DNA of 64,000 nucleotides, taken from Fusobacterium sp. IOR10. GTDB taxonomy: Bacteria; Fusobacteriota; Fusobacteriia; Fusobacteriales; Fusobacteriaceae. Below are positions 1 through 9,030 of this stretch, one piece after another. Numbering within the stretch: position 1 is the first letter of the stretch; every line of letters begins with the position of its first letter. The stretch lies in contig NZ_WJWY01000002.1 in NCBI RefSeq assembly GCF_010367435.1, forward strand, positions 1 through 64,000, given 5' to 3'. Position numbers and translations under genes: made by a program. The notes beneath the pieces were generated by a model that ran no database searches, was not told the origin of the DNA, and saw nothing but the letters and a program-made list of their open reading frames with translations.

Positions 1-40
1 TAAGAAATAGAATTTTAATTTATAGCAATTTAACAAAAAT

Positions 41-70
41 AAAAATTCCTTCAGCATAAAGCTGAAGGAA
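41..70 (-). terminator. Perfect 10-bp hairpin with T tract on the minus strand
   Basis: TTCCTTCAGC pairs perfectly with GCTGAAGGAA around a 5-base loop, and the minus strand continues into a run of T. This has the form of an intrinsic terminator. No gene on the minus strand inside the window ends immediately upstream of it, because the hydrogenase has its own terminator at 163-194. It may end a small transcript or be left over from a lost gene. A hairpin with nearly the same stem lies at 38404-38434. Confidence 0.6.
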
Positions 71-162
71 CAAAAACATTATTTATTTTTTTATTTTTCT
101 CCACCAACACCAGTTGACAAAGAACCAGAAAAATTATATCATATTAGCTGTATTAATCATAT

Positions 163-194
163 AAAAAAAACCGCTATATAAATATAACGGTTTT
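163..194 (-). terminator. Terminator of the hydrogenase gene
   Basis: On the minus strand, AAAACCG and CGGTTTT arms extended by TATA pairs form a hairpin followed by a long T run. It sits about 20 bases downstream of the hydrogenase stop codon. Confidence 0.75.
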
Positions 195-214
195 AAAGTG
201 AGTTTGTAGGCTTT

Positions 215-2164
215 TTAGTATTTTAATTTTGGGAAATATTTAGTATGTAATAATTCATGAGCTTTTCTACTCATTGGATAATCTAAATAATCCCTGTAAA
301 TAGCTTTAACTGATTCATTTTCATGGGATCTTCTAATTACTTTGTTTTTATCTATTTTATTTAATCCCCCAGCTCTTTTCTTAAGAACTTCCATTTTATT
401 TCTAGCTTTAGGTTGTCCACCTCCACCGACGCATCCACCTTTACATGCCATAATTTCAATAGCATGGAAAAATTCTTCTCCAGCTCTTATTTTATCTAGC
501 ATTTTTGCAGCTTCTTCCAATCCGTGGGCAATTCCTACTCTAAGTTCAACATCTCCAAGTTTAATTTCAGCAGTTCTAAATCCTTCCCATCCTCTAAGTT
601 CATGGAATTCTATATCTTCTAATCTTTCCCCAGTGATCATTTCAACTGTGGTTCTTGTTGTTGCTTCAATAACTCCACCAGTTCTTCCAAATATAATACC
701 AGCTCCAGAATATTCTCCTAAAGGAGCATCAAATTCTTCATCTTCCATATCTCTTAAATCTATATCTGATTGTTTGAATATTTTAATTAACTCTCTAGTG
801 GTAATAACAAAATCTGTATCATAGTTATCTCCCCTTGAAAACTCAGGTCTTGAAGCCTCATATTTTTTAGCTAAACAAGGCATAATAGCAACTACAGAAA
901 CTTGTTCTCTAGTTAATCCTAAATTCTTTGCCCATAAATCCTTTGTTACAGTTGAAAAAATTTCCATAGGTGATTTAACAGATGAAGGAACATCTAACAT
1001 ATCAGGATAACTTTGTTCAAAGAATTTTATCCATGCAGGACAACAAGAAGTTAGAATTGGAAGTTTTACCTCATCTCCATTATAAAATCTTTTTAGCCTT
1101 TTTTGAAATTCAGTAGCTTCCTCCATTATTGTAAGGTCAGCTGCCCAACTTGTATCAAAAACATAGTCAACACCTATTTTTTTAAGTGCAGCAACTAATT
1201 TTTTTTCTAAGTTTTCTCCAGCTTCGTAACCAAAAGCTTCACCAATGGCAACTCTCACAGCTGGGGCTATTTGTGCAACAACTACTTTATTAGGAGTTGC
1301 AATATGTCTAAGTAATTGTATTGTATGATCCCCTTCAAAGATTGCTCCAACAGGACAAGCAACAACACATTGACCACAGTGGGTACATTTGTCATTATCT
1401 ATTTTATGTCTCTTTTTTAATTCTCCAGAAATACAATTAACAGGACAAACTCTAGTACAGGCAGTACAACCTATACATCTATCTGTAATTTTGAACTTCA
1501 AAAGTTGAATACATTGTCCAGCAGGACAGTTTCCATTTTCTATATGACATTTATATTCATCATAAAATTTATCAATTGATTCAAGCACTAGATTATTTTC
1601 TTGATTTAAAGCTTCTTTTATAGCTTCAGACAATTGTCTTAAAAGAAAAACATCTCTCATATTTGCTTTTCCCATTGAGATTCTTTCAAGTACTCTCCAA
1701 GTTCTTTCTATTTCATATTGAACTCTAGAATATCCTAAATATCCCCTTTGTTGCATTTTTCCAAGTAAAAATTCAATGTAGAATTTTGAAAAAGAAATAA
1801 TACAATCCTCTTCTGATAAAATAATGATGCTTCTATTGTTATTTTTACTAAATAATTTATAGTCTATTGGAGTGTTTAAAAATTCCTCAGTTATAAATCC
1901 TCCAAATGGTAGCCCAAATTGAGCTGCTTTAAATTTTTTCTTTCCAGTTATACCACCAGCTAACTCAATTACATCCTTTAGAGATAACCCTTCAGATATT
2001 TCATAAACACCAGGATTAACAACTCTTCCTGAAATTGCAATGGCGTTGTTTCCCTTTTTTATAGCTGCTTTTAATTCTTTTTCAGCTGTAGAAGAAAAAA
2101 CAGAACCTACAGAACTCTGTATGATAACTTGTTTATTACCGCTAAAAAGATTATTTTCAAACAT
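215..2164 (-). CDS. [FeFe] hydrogenase with N-terminal SLBB/NuoF-like region
   Basis: Catalyses reversible proton reduction to H2 in fermentative anaerobes. The 649-residue protein has an SLBB-like segment (about 40-100). Next comes a stretch resembling the NuoF/HydB C-terminus (about 120-220) in which most of the usual cluster-binding cysteines are missing but CPAGQC (213-218) remains. Two [4Fe-4S] motifs follow (CIGCTACTRVCP at 230-241, CTHCGQCVVACP at 260-271), then the H-cluster domain with TSCCPAW (372), MPCLAKKYE (428) and MACKGGCVGGGGQP near 590. The last 40 residues resemble the hydrogenase small-subunit domain. An AGGAGG ribosome site lies 6 bases before the ATG. The H-cluster ligands are all present, so activity is plausible. 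The electron partner (ferredoxin, NADH or both) cannot be decided from the sequence. No HydEFG maturases are seen in the window. Confidence 0.93.
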   Translation of the reverse strand: MFENNLFSGNKQVIIQSSVGSVFSSTAEKELKAAIKKGNNAIAISGRVVNPGVYEISEGLSLKDVIELAGGITGKKKFKAAQFGLPFGGFITEEFLNTPIDYKLFSKNNNRSIIILSEEDCIISFSKFYIEFLLGKMQQRGYLGYSRVQYEIERTWRVLERISMGKANMRDVFLLRQLSEAIKEALNQENNLVLESIDKFYDEYKCHIENGNCPAGQCIQLLKFKITDRCIGCTACTRVCPVNCISGELKKRHKIDNDKCTHCGQCVVACPVGAIFEGDHTIQLLRHIATPNKVVVAQIAPAVRVAIGEAFGYEAGENLEKKLVAALKKIGVDYVFDTSWAADLTIMEEATEFQKRLKRFYNGDEVKLPILTSCCPAWIKFFEQSYPDMLDVPSSVKSPMEIFSTVTKDLWAKNLGLTREQVSVVAIMPCLAKKYEASRPEFSRGDNYDTDFVITTRELIKIFKQSDIDLRDMEDEEFDAPLGEYSGAGIIFGRTGGVIEATTRTTVEMITGERLEDIEFHELRGWEGFRTAEIKLGDVELRVGIAHGLEEAAKMLDKIRAGEEFFHAIEIMACKGGCVGGGGQPKARNKMEVLKKRAGGLNKIDKNKVIRRSHENESVKAIYRDYLDYPMSRKAHELLHTKYFPKLKY

Positions 2165-2599
2165 TATTTCCTCCTAAATTAAATAAATTAATAAAATTAT
2201 TCTTATATATATTATTATACTATGAAATTTGTAAAATACAAACATAAAAATTTAAATATTACTTAACAGATGAAAAATTAGTCTTTATAAAGAGTAAAAT
2301 AAACTCTTTTAGGTATATATATATTGAATATTTTAGTTGAGTTGATTTTAATCCTTATAAATAAACAAGTTAAAAATAGTATAATTGTATAAGTTTAATA
2401 ATTTTTTATAATTATATATTGAATAATGATGATTTTAGAGCAAAATATAATCATCATTATATTTTTAATATTAATTTAGAGTTAACAAAGTCAAATAAGA
2501 GTTAAAATTATATTAAATCAAAAAAAATTGGTGAAAAAATGCTATAATTTTTTTTTAAATACATGTTATAATTAATATATACTATAATTAGGAGGGAAA
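2165..2599. other. AT-rich intergenic region between divergent hydrogenase and pmbA
   Basis: There is no coding potential in this 435-base stretch. It must hold the divergent promoters of the hydrogenase and pmbA genes. The only clear structure is an inverted repeat at 2424-2459. GCTATAAT about 50 bases before pmbA is a possible -10 box. Confidence 0.5.
2424..2459. repeat. Inverted repeat with 11-bp arms
   Basis: TAATGATGATT and AATCATCATTA are exact inverted repeats separated by 14 bases, lying between two divergent genes. They could form a hairpin followed by T-rich sequence, or a regulator site. The function is unknown. Confidence 0.5.
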
Positions 2600-3952
2600 A
2601 TGAATAAAAATATATTTATAGAAAAGCTTTTTCAGAGAGCTAAAGAACTTAAAATAGAAGAATTTGAAGTTTATTATATATCAGGGGAAAATACCTCATT
2701 AAAAATTTTCAATGGCAAGGTGGATTCTTTTTCAGACAATACAAATCAAGGAATTTCCTTTAGGGGAAAATTTCATGGGAAAATGGGTTATTCTTACAGT
2801 GAAAGTTTTGATGAAGAGGATGTAAACTTTTTAATTAATGAAGCTAAAGAGAATGCATCTATAATAGAAAATACAGATGAACAAATTATATTTGGTGAAA
2901 AATGTGACTATAGGGAAACAGAAACTTATAGTGAGGATTTAGATAATATTAAAATAGAAGAAATTAAAGAATTTCTATTTAAAATGGAAGATTATGTAAA
3001 ATCCTTAGATAAGAGAATAAAAAATGTAAATAATTGTGCCTTTGTAATTGGAAAGGGAGAAAGAATAATAAAAAATTCCAAGGGAATAGATTTAAGGGAT
3101 ATTGGAAATTTCGCCTATACAGTTATTTCAGTTTCAGTTTCAGATGGTTCTAAAATTAAAACAGATTATGATTTTAAAATTGGAAAAAGATTTTCTGATT
3201 TTGATTATAAGAAGTTAGGGGATAAAGTTGTTAAAAAAGCTCTTTCTAAACTAGATGTTGTTAATGTATCTTTAAATAATAAACTATGTGTTATAGAAAA
3301 TACAACCTTAGCATCTTTAATAGGAAGTATGCTTGGAAATTTTTATGCTGAATCAGTTCAAAAGGGAGTATCTAAATTAAAGGGGAAACTAAATGATACC
3401 ATTGCAAATGAAAATGTAACTTTAATAGATGATCCATTTTTAAAGGATGGCTATTCTAACTCTTCCTTTGATGCTGAAGGTGTTCCCACAGAGTATAAAG
3501 AAATTATAAAAAATGGAGTACTAAAAACTTATTTATATAATTTGAAAACTGCAAAAAAAGATGGAGTAAAATCAACAGGAAATGCAAGTAAAAGTGGTTT
3601 CAAAGGTACTATAGGAACTTCATGCTATAATTTATATTTGAAAAATGGTGATGCTTCTCTTGAAAAATTGTTTGAAGAATTAGGTGAGGGAGTTTTTGTA
3701 ACTAGTTTTGCAGGATTACATTCAGGATTAAATTCAATATCTGGAGATTTTTCATTGGCAGGGGAAGGGTTCTACATTAAAGATGGAAAATTAAGCAAAG
3801 CTTTGAATCAAATTACAATAGCTGGGAACTTCTATAATTTATTAGAGGATATAATTAAAATAGGAAATGATTTAAAATTTGATTCCTCTGGAATAGGTTG
3901 TCCATCTGTTTTAGTTAAAGGATTAAATATAGAAACTGATACTAAAAATTAA
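2600..3952 (+). CDS. pmbA: TldD/PmbA family metallopeptidase subunit (TldE)
   Basis: The 450-residue protein matches the PmbA/TldE half of the TldD-TldE protease. It has the N-terminal substrate-binding fold with the pattern SLKIFNGKVDSFS, and the C-terminal beta-rich domain with the typical ITIAGNFYNLL near the end. PmbA lacks the HExxxH zinc site carried by TldD and works as its partner in peptide maturation or degradation in the cytoplasm. No tldD is present here, so it must lie elsewhere in the genome. AGGAGG is 5 bases before the ATG. The gene stands alone, ended by a strong hairpin. Confidence 0.88.
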   Translation: MNKNIFIEKLFQRAKELKIEEFEVYYISGENTSLKIFNGKVDSFSDNTNQGISFRGKFHGKMGYSYSESFDEEDVNFLINEAKENASIIENTDEQIIFGEKCDYRETETYSEDLDNIKIEEIKEFLFKMEDYVKSLDKRIKNVNNCAFVIGKGERIIKNSKGIDLRDIGNFAYTVISVSVSDGSKIKTDYDFKIGKRFSDFDYKKLGDKVVKKALSKLDVVNVSLNNKLCVIENTTLASLIGSMLGNFYAESVQKGVSKLKGKLNDTIANENVTLIDDPFLKDGYSNSSFDAEGVPTEYKEIIKNGVLKTYLYNLKTAKKDGVKSTGNASKSGFKGTIGTSCYNLYLKNGDASLEKLFEELGEGVFVTSFAGLHSGLNSISGDFSLAGEGFYIKDGKLSKALNQITIAGNFYNLLEDIIKIGNDLKFDSSGIGCPSVLVKGLNIETDTKN

Positions 3953-3963
3953 AAATAAAAATT

Positions 3964-3994
3964 AAAGGGGGCTGTTAAAAAACAGCCCCCTTTT
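3964..3994. terminator. Bidirectional terminator between pmbA and ferredoxin
   Basis: AAAGGGGGCTGTT and its complement AACAGCCCCCTTT form a GC-rich stem with T runs on both strands. It separates the convergent pmbA and hcp-ferredoxin units. Confidence 0.9.
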
Positions 3995-4009
3995 GAGATT
4001 TTAAATATT

Positions 4010-4183
4010 TTATTCTCCTGAAGATATAACTCCCACAGGGCAAACTTCAACACAAGCTCCACAGTTAATACAAGTATCGCTAATTCTATATTTACCTTCT
4101 TCTGTAGCTGCTATAGCATCCACAGGACAAACTTCAGAACAAGCTCCACATCCAATACAACCTTCTTCGTCAATTATATGCAT
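4010..4183 (-). CDS. Small 2[4Fe-4S] ferredoxin
   Basis: This is a 57-residue clostridial-type ferredoxin with two CxxCxxCxxxCP motifs (CIGCGACSEVCP and CINCGACVEVCP), an electron carrier in the cytoplasm. The start is placed at the ATG six bases after AGGAGG. An earlier in-frame ATG abuts the ribosome site directly and is unlikely. It lies about 60 bases downstream of hcp on the same strand with no terminator between them, so it is probably the electron donor co-transcribed with Hcp. Confidence 0.9.
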   Translation of the reverse strand: MHIIDEEGCIGCGACSEVCPVDAIAATEEGKYRISDTCINCGACVEVCPVGVISSGE

Positions 4184-4243
4184 ACACATCCTCCTAAACT
4201 TTAAAAGTGTAAAAAATATCAACCTATAGTAAACTAGTTTTGT

Positions 4244-5878
4244 TTATTCAAAAAATAATTTAATATCATCTTCAACAGTTCCAATTCCAGCTATTCCAAA
4301 AGTATCAACTAATACTTTAGCTACATTTGGTGATAGGAAAGCAGGTAATGTTGGTCCTAAATGAATATTTTTAACTCCTAAGTATAATAGAGCAAGTAAT
4401 ACTATAACAGCTTTTTGTTCATACCAAGCAATATTATATATAATAGGAAGTTCATTAATGTCTTCAAGTCCAAATACTTCTTTTAATTTTAGAGCTATTA
4501 CTGCAAGGGAATAAGAATCGTTACATTGCCCAGCATCTAAGACTCTAGGAATTCCACCTATATCTCCTAAATCTAATTTATTATATCTATATTTAGCACA
4601 ACCAGCAGTTAAGATAATAGTGTCTTTAGGAAGAGCCTTTGCAAATTCACTGTAGTAATCTCTACCCTTTTGTCTTCCGTCACAACCTGCCATAACTACA
4701 AACTTTTTAATAGCTCCTGATTTAACAGCTGCAACAACTTTATCAGCTAAAGCTATAACTTGATTATGAGCAAATCCTCCAACTATTGTTCCTGTTTCTA
4801 TTTCTTTTGGTGCTTTACAATGTTTTGCCATTTCTATAATTTCAGAAAAATCTTTAATTTCTCCAACTTCTCCAGGTATATGCTTACATCCTGGGTATCC
4901 AGCTGAACCTGTTGTAAATATTTTATCTTTATAAGAATCCTTAGGTGGTACAATACAGTTTGTTGTCATAAGAATTGGACCATTGAAAGATTCAAATTCT
5001 TCTTTTTGTTTCCACCAAGCATTTCCATAGTTTCCTGCAAAATTATCATATTTTTGGAATTTAGGATAATAATGAGCTGGTAACATTTCACTATGAGTAT
5101 AAATGTCTATACCAGTTCCCTTTGTTTGTTCAAATAACATTTCTAAATCTCTTAAATCATGACCAGACACAAGTATTCCAGGATTATTTCTAACTCCTAA
5201 ATCAACTGTAGTTATTACAGGGTTTCCATATGTTTCAGTGTTAGCTTTATCAAGTAAGGCCATTGCTTCAACACCATATTTTCCTGTTTCTAAAGTTAAA
5301 TTAACTAACTGATCAACTGTTAAACTATCATCTAAAGTTTTAGCTAAAGCTCTTTGGATAAATATATCAATTTCTTCATTATTATTTTTTAAAACATCAG
5401 CATGTTTAGCATATGCAGAGATTCCTTTTATTCCGTAAATAACTAATTCTCTAAGACTTCTAATATCTTCATCTTTAGTTGCTAGTACTCCAACACCTTC
5501 ATGGAAAATTTCAAAATTTTCTCTTTTATCTTGGAATAAAGCAGCCTTTGATAAACCTGTTTTATCTTTAAGTTTTTTGATTAATTCATCTCTTAAAGCA
5601 CATGTTTTTTCAATTCTATCTTTTATAGCTTCTCCATCAAAATTAGCATTTGTGATTGTTATAAAAAGATTCAATGTAATTAAACGATTTGTTTCCTTGG
5701 TGATTTTTTCCCCTTGATTTCTTAATCTAGTTGTTACCTCTGAAAGTCCTTTAGTTGCATAAATTAATAAATCTTGAATTCTAGCAACTGTGTCATTTTT
5801 ACCGCAGACCCCTTTGATAGTACACCCAGTATTTCTTGCAGTCTCTTGACATTGCCAACAAAACATTTTTTCTTCCAT
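4244..5878 (-). CDS. hcp: Hybrid cluster protein (hydroxylamine / NO reductase)
   Basis: The 544-residue protein begins with the diagnostic cysteine motif [19 protein letters not shown] (C-x2-C-x8-C-x5-C). It continues with the prismane domains that hold the hybrid 4Fe-2O-2S cluster, with cysteine and histidine ligands in patterns such as [27 protein letters not shown] and [13 protein letters not shown]. Hcp reduces nitric oxide or hydroxylamine and protects anaerobes from nitrosative stress. AGGAGGAGG precedes the ATG. A ferredoxin gene follows, an arrangement that suggests a dedicated donor. A regulator of the HcpR/Fnr type would be expected, but I did not see a clear TTGAC-GTCAA box upstream. 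Confidence 0.95.
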   Translation of the reverse strand: MEEKMFCWQCQETARNTGCTIKGVCGKNDTVARIQDLLIYATKGLSEVTTRLRNQGEKITKETNRLITLNLFITITNANFDGEAIKDRIEKTCALRDELIKKLKDKTGLSKAALFQDKRENFEIFHEGVGVLATKDEDIRSLRELVIYGIKGISAYAKHADVLKNNNEEIDIFIQRALAKTLDDSLTVDQLVNLTLETGKYGVEAMALLDKANTETYGNPVITTVDLGVRNNPGILVSGHDLRDLEMLFEQTKGTGIDIYTHSEMLPAHYYPKFQKYDNFAGNYGNAWWKQKEEFESFNGPILMTTNCIVPPKDSYKDKIFTTGSAGYPGCKHIPGEVGEIKDFSEIIEMAKHCKAPKEIETGTIVGGFAHNQVIALADKVVAAVKSGAIKKFVVMAGCDGRQKGRDYYSEFAKALPKDTIILTAGCAKYRYNKLDLGDIGGIPRVLDAGQCNDSYSLAVIALKLKEVFGLEDINELPIIYNIAWYEQKAVIVLLALLYLGVKNIHLGPTLPAFLSPNVAKVLVDTFGIAGIGTVEDDIKLFFE

Positions 5879-5904
5879 TAATTTCCTCCTCCTAGTTTTA
5901 ATAA

Positions 5905-5943
5905 ATAAAAAATTCCCTATAACATTATGACTTTTATAAGGGA
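5905..5943 (-). terminator. Probable terminator after the orphan methyltransferase
   Basis: On the minus strand TCCCTTATAA pairs with TTATAGGGA (one bulge) and is followed by a T-rich run. It lies between the methyltransferase stop and the hcp ribosome site. Confidence 0.6.
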
Positions 5944-6006
5944 GATTTAGTTTAAAATTTTTTTATAAAATTAATCCCTAAATATTAACTTTAAAAAGAG
6001 ATAGAA

Positions 6007-7557
6007 TTATTTAACTTGTTTAAAAATATTTTTAAAATATGAATTTATTTTATCTTGTCTACTTTCACAATAGATTTTTATTTGATCTCTTACTAAATTT
6101 TCAATATATTGTATTTCTGAAGTGTTATCAGGGTAATAGATAGGTATTTCCTTTAAAGGGGTAGAGTAAAATTCCAAGTTATATCCCTTGGATTTACCAT
6201 TTAATTTGTACCATCTATAAAAAACATCTGAATTTAAAAATCCTAGGATATAAAAAATATTAAATCCTGTTTCTTTAGGAGTTAAATAATAAATATCAGC
6301 ACTTCCATAGAAGGGTTCATTTGAATAGGCAAATAAATTAGTTTTGCATCTTTGTCTCACTATTATTTTTTCCTCTAAGAAAATATTTTCTTTTCTAGAC
6401 CATTGAAGTTCATACCAACTTATTCTTCCACTTTTAACTTCCCGTCTATTTTCTAATTTTTCTCTATATTCTAGAAGATGATTTCTAAGATAACTATTAA
6501 TTTTTACATTTTTATCAATGTAGAGAATCCAAAATTTATTTTCTTTAGTGTAAGAATATTTTAATATATCCTTATTTTTATACATTGGTTTTAAATATTC
6601 TTTAAATTTTTTATCATATTCTTTTAATACAAAAGCCTTGTCACAGCCAGAAATTATCCCTTGATTCACATGGAAAAGTTCATTTAGTTTATAGTTTGAT
6701 TTATCTTCAATTCTTTTATTAAACTTAAGATCATTTTCCTTTATTAAAAGAATTTTTTCTTCACTACTATATAGATCTTCTTCTCTCATTATAAAATTAA
6801 TATTTTCCAAAGTTACATTTACTTTAAAATCTTTACTATTAGAAATAAGGTTGTCATTTGTTTTTTTCCAAAGAAAGATAACATTATGTTGTCCTGGTGC
6901 CTCTTCAAAAACAGACATATTAAAATTGTTAATTTCAAGAAATTTTCCATTCCTTCTTAAAAAATATCTAAGGGTTTTACCACTGTCTGCCTTTAACCAG
7001 TAATTGGTGGTTATATATGAAAGTATCCCATCTGGCTTTAATATTTCTATTGCTTTTTCTATGAAAAAGTAAAAATAATCCATTTTAGATTCATAATATA
7101 ATTTTCCAAAATCAGTTTCTTTAATTTTACTAAACAGTTCTTTATTATTTTTTTCTCCAATGTATGGAGGATTACCTAAAACAATATCATATTTTTCATT
7201 AATATCACTTAGGATTCCATCCTTATTTTCAAATAATATTTCTCCATTTAAGTTATACTTTTTTAAAATTTCAAAAACATTTCTTTGAAATTTTTCACCA
7301 GCATTTTTATCCAAATCATAACCTTGTATCCACGAAGGATTATACGAATATTCCCCATTAATTTTAAAGGATATCTTTATCAATTTCTCAAGAGTTAAAC
7401 AGAGAAGATTTCCTGTACCACAGGATAAATCTATGATTCTTAGTTTATCTAGTTGTTTCTTTGAATATACATCTTGAAAGTAATATTTAAGAGCTAAAGT
7501 TGTTATAATTTCAGCATATTTAGAAGGTGTATAAACTTTAAAATTATTTTTTCCCAT
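6007..7557 (-). CDS. Orphan TaqI/Eco57I-type N6-adenine DNA methyltransferase
   Basis: The 516-residue protein has a class I methyltransferase fold: SAM-binding motif DLSCGTGNLL (about 43-52) and catalytic motif NPPY near 133. The second half resembles the target-recognition region of TaqI-type enzymes (for example NQGIISGCDKAF), followed by a conserved C-terminal segment. The family methylates the N6 of adenine in DNA. No restriction endonuclease gene lies beside it. It shares a TAATG stop/start overlap with murJ and belongs to the same leftward operon, so it may be a resident epigenetic enzyme rather than a mobile restriction system. Its target is unknown. Confidence 0.85.
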   Translation of the reverse strand: MGKNNFKVYTPSKYAEIITTLALKYYFQDVYSKKQLDKLRIIDLSCGTGNLLCLTLEKLIKISFKINGEYSYNPSWIQGYDLDKNAGEKFQRNVFEILKKYNLNGEILFENKDGILSDINEKYDIVLGNPPYIGEKNNKELFSKIKETDFGKLYYESKMDYFYFFIEKAIEILKPDGILSYITTNYWLKADSGKTLRYFLRRNGKFLEINNFNMSVFEEAPGQHNVIFLWKKTNDNLISNSKDFKVNVTLENINFIMREEDLYSSEEKILLIKENDLKFNKRIEDKSNYKLNELFHVNQGIISGCDKAFVLKEYDKKFKEYLKPMYKNKDILKYSYTKENKFWILYIDKNVKINSYLRNHLLEYREKLENRREVKSGRISWYELQWSRKENIFLEEKIIVRQRCKTNLFAYSNEPFYGSADIYYLTPKETGFNIFYILGFLNSDVFYRWYKLNGKSKGYNLEFYSTPLKEIPIYYPDNTSEIQYIENLVRDQIKIYCESRQDKINSYFKNIFKQVK

Positions 7558-9017
7558 TAAAATACCTCTAATCTTTTTTTATATATAGGATAGGCCCATA
7601 AAGATAAATAAATCATTGAGAACACAATTAGCTTGATAATGATGTTATCTATATAGAAACTTCCTAAAATACTTAATCCAGTACTTATTAAAACTTTTAT
7701 TTTAAACTGTATTATTGACTTTAAATTTAAATTAATATATTTTTTTCTAAATGTGTAAAACAATAAAGAAAAATTACAAATAGCAGCAATTGATGTTGAA
7801 AGTGCAAGGCCCTTATACTTTAAAGGTCCTATTAAAAGAGCGTTTAAAAGAATATTTATAATTATTGAAATAACAGAAAATTTAACAGGGTCTTTACTGT
7901 TTTTCATTCCGTAAAAGGCTCTAGTAAGTAAGTGTATAGCTGTGTAAAAATAAAGACCTATAGAATAGAAAAGTAAGGCACTACCAGTTATGCTAACAGC
8001 ATTTGCATCAAATTTACCATAACCAAATAAAAGAGAAACAACTTCTTGTGAGTAAAAACAAAATACTCCCATGGAAGGGATAACAAAGAACAGTAATATA
8101 TTTAACCCCTTTATAATATTATTTTCAACAGCTTTAAAATCCTTATCAACTATTTTTTTTGAAAGAGTTGGATAAATAACAGTTGAAACAGATACTCCAA
8201 AAACTCCAATAGGTAAAGAATATAGTCTAGTTGCATTTTCCAAGGCAGAAACTCCCCCAGCTTGTAAATATGATGCAAAGAATTGGTCCACCATTGTATT
8301 TATCTGTCTTGCAAATATTCCAATTAGCATTGGAACTATTAAAAACATTAATTTTTTTAAGTATTCATCCTTAAATATTATTTTAAATTTATATCCCTTA
8401 ACTTTCTTTAAAAAGGTTGGAACCACAAGTAATAACTGCATTGCTCCACCTAATAAAATCCCATAGGCCATAGCTTTAACACCATATTGTCTTCCAAATA
8501 AAATAGCAGAACCTAAAATTGCTATGTTAAAAAATATAGATGTTGATGCAGGTAGGGCAAAGCATTTAAAATTGTTTAAAATAGCACCTATCATACCAGC
8601 AAGAGCTATAAATATAAAATAAGATGACATAATTTTAAGTAAATAAGAAGCCATCATTTGAGTTTCATAGGAGAAACCACCAACAATAACACTTATTATT
8701 TCCTTAGAAAATACAGCGGTAAAAACAGCAACTAAAACAGAGAAAATTAAAACAATATTCATAATGGAAAAAATAAAATTTCTTCCCTCTTCTTCCCCTT
8801 GTAACTTAACCTTTTCGTTGTAAAGGGGAATAAATGATGTTCCAAGTGCCCCTTCCCCAAGTAGTTGCCTAAAAAAATTGCTTATTTTAAAGGCACTAAA
8901 AAAAGCATCTGTACTAGCAGATGCTCCAAAATAATATGCTATAACTACACTTCTAGCTAGTCCCAATACCCTACTAACTAAAGTTATTATCATCATAAAA
9001 AATCCACTTTTAAACAT
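7557..9017 (-). CDS. murJ: Lipid II flippase MurJ
   Basis: The 486-residue polytopic membrane protein of the MviN/MurJ family carries about 14 hydrophobic segments. It has the typical start with SRVLGLARSVVIAYYFGAS, the loop FRQLLGEGALGTSFIPLY, and YSLPIGVFGVSVSTVIYP later. It flips lipid II across the inner membrane for peptidoglycan synthesis. GGAGG lies just before the ATG. It is followed by the methyltransferase with a one-base overlap and preceded by scpA with a short gap, so it is part of one leftward operon. Confidence 0.93.
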   Translation of the reverse strand: MFKSGFFMMIITLVSRVLGLARSVVIAYYFGASASTDAFFSAFKISNFFRQLLGEGALGTSFIPLYNEKVKLQGEEEGRNFIFSIMNIVLIFSVLVAVFTAVFSKEIISVIVGGFSYETQMMASYLLKIMSSYFIFIALAGMIGAILNNFKCFALPASTSIFFNIAILGSAILFGRQYGVKAMAYGILLGGAMQLLLVVPTFLKKVKGYKFKIIFKDEYLKKLMFLIVPMLIGIFARQINTMVDQFFASYLQAGGVSALENATRLYSLPIGVFGVSVSTVIYPTLSKKIVDKDFKAVENNIIKGLNILLFFVIPSMGVFCFYSQEVVSLLFGYGKFDANAVSITGSALLFYSIGLYFYTAIHLLTRAFYGMKNSKDPVKFSVISIIINILLNALLIGPLKYKGLALSTSIAAICNFSLLFYTFRKKYINLNLKSIIQFKIKVLISTGLSILGSFYIDNIIIKLIVFSMIYLSLWAYPIYKKRLEVF

Positions 9018-9030
9018 ATATCCTCCAGAA

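Noticed and set aside
342-824. Open frame of 160 codons antisense to the hydrogenase
   Set aside because: It lies fully inside a strongly conserved gene, has low-complexity Ser/Pro/Leu-rich sequence and no ribosome site.
2165-2599. Small RNA or tRNA in the gap between hydrogenase and pmbA
   Set aside because: No cloverleaf or conserved RNA pattern was found. Only one inverted repeat and possible promoters can be supported.
5914-5943. HcpR/Fnr box upstream of hcp
   Set aside because: The palindrome here is a hairpin followed by T on the minus strand and fits a terminator of the preceding gene. It lacks the TTGAC-GTCAA pattern.
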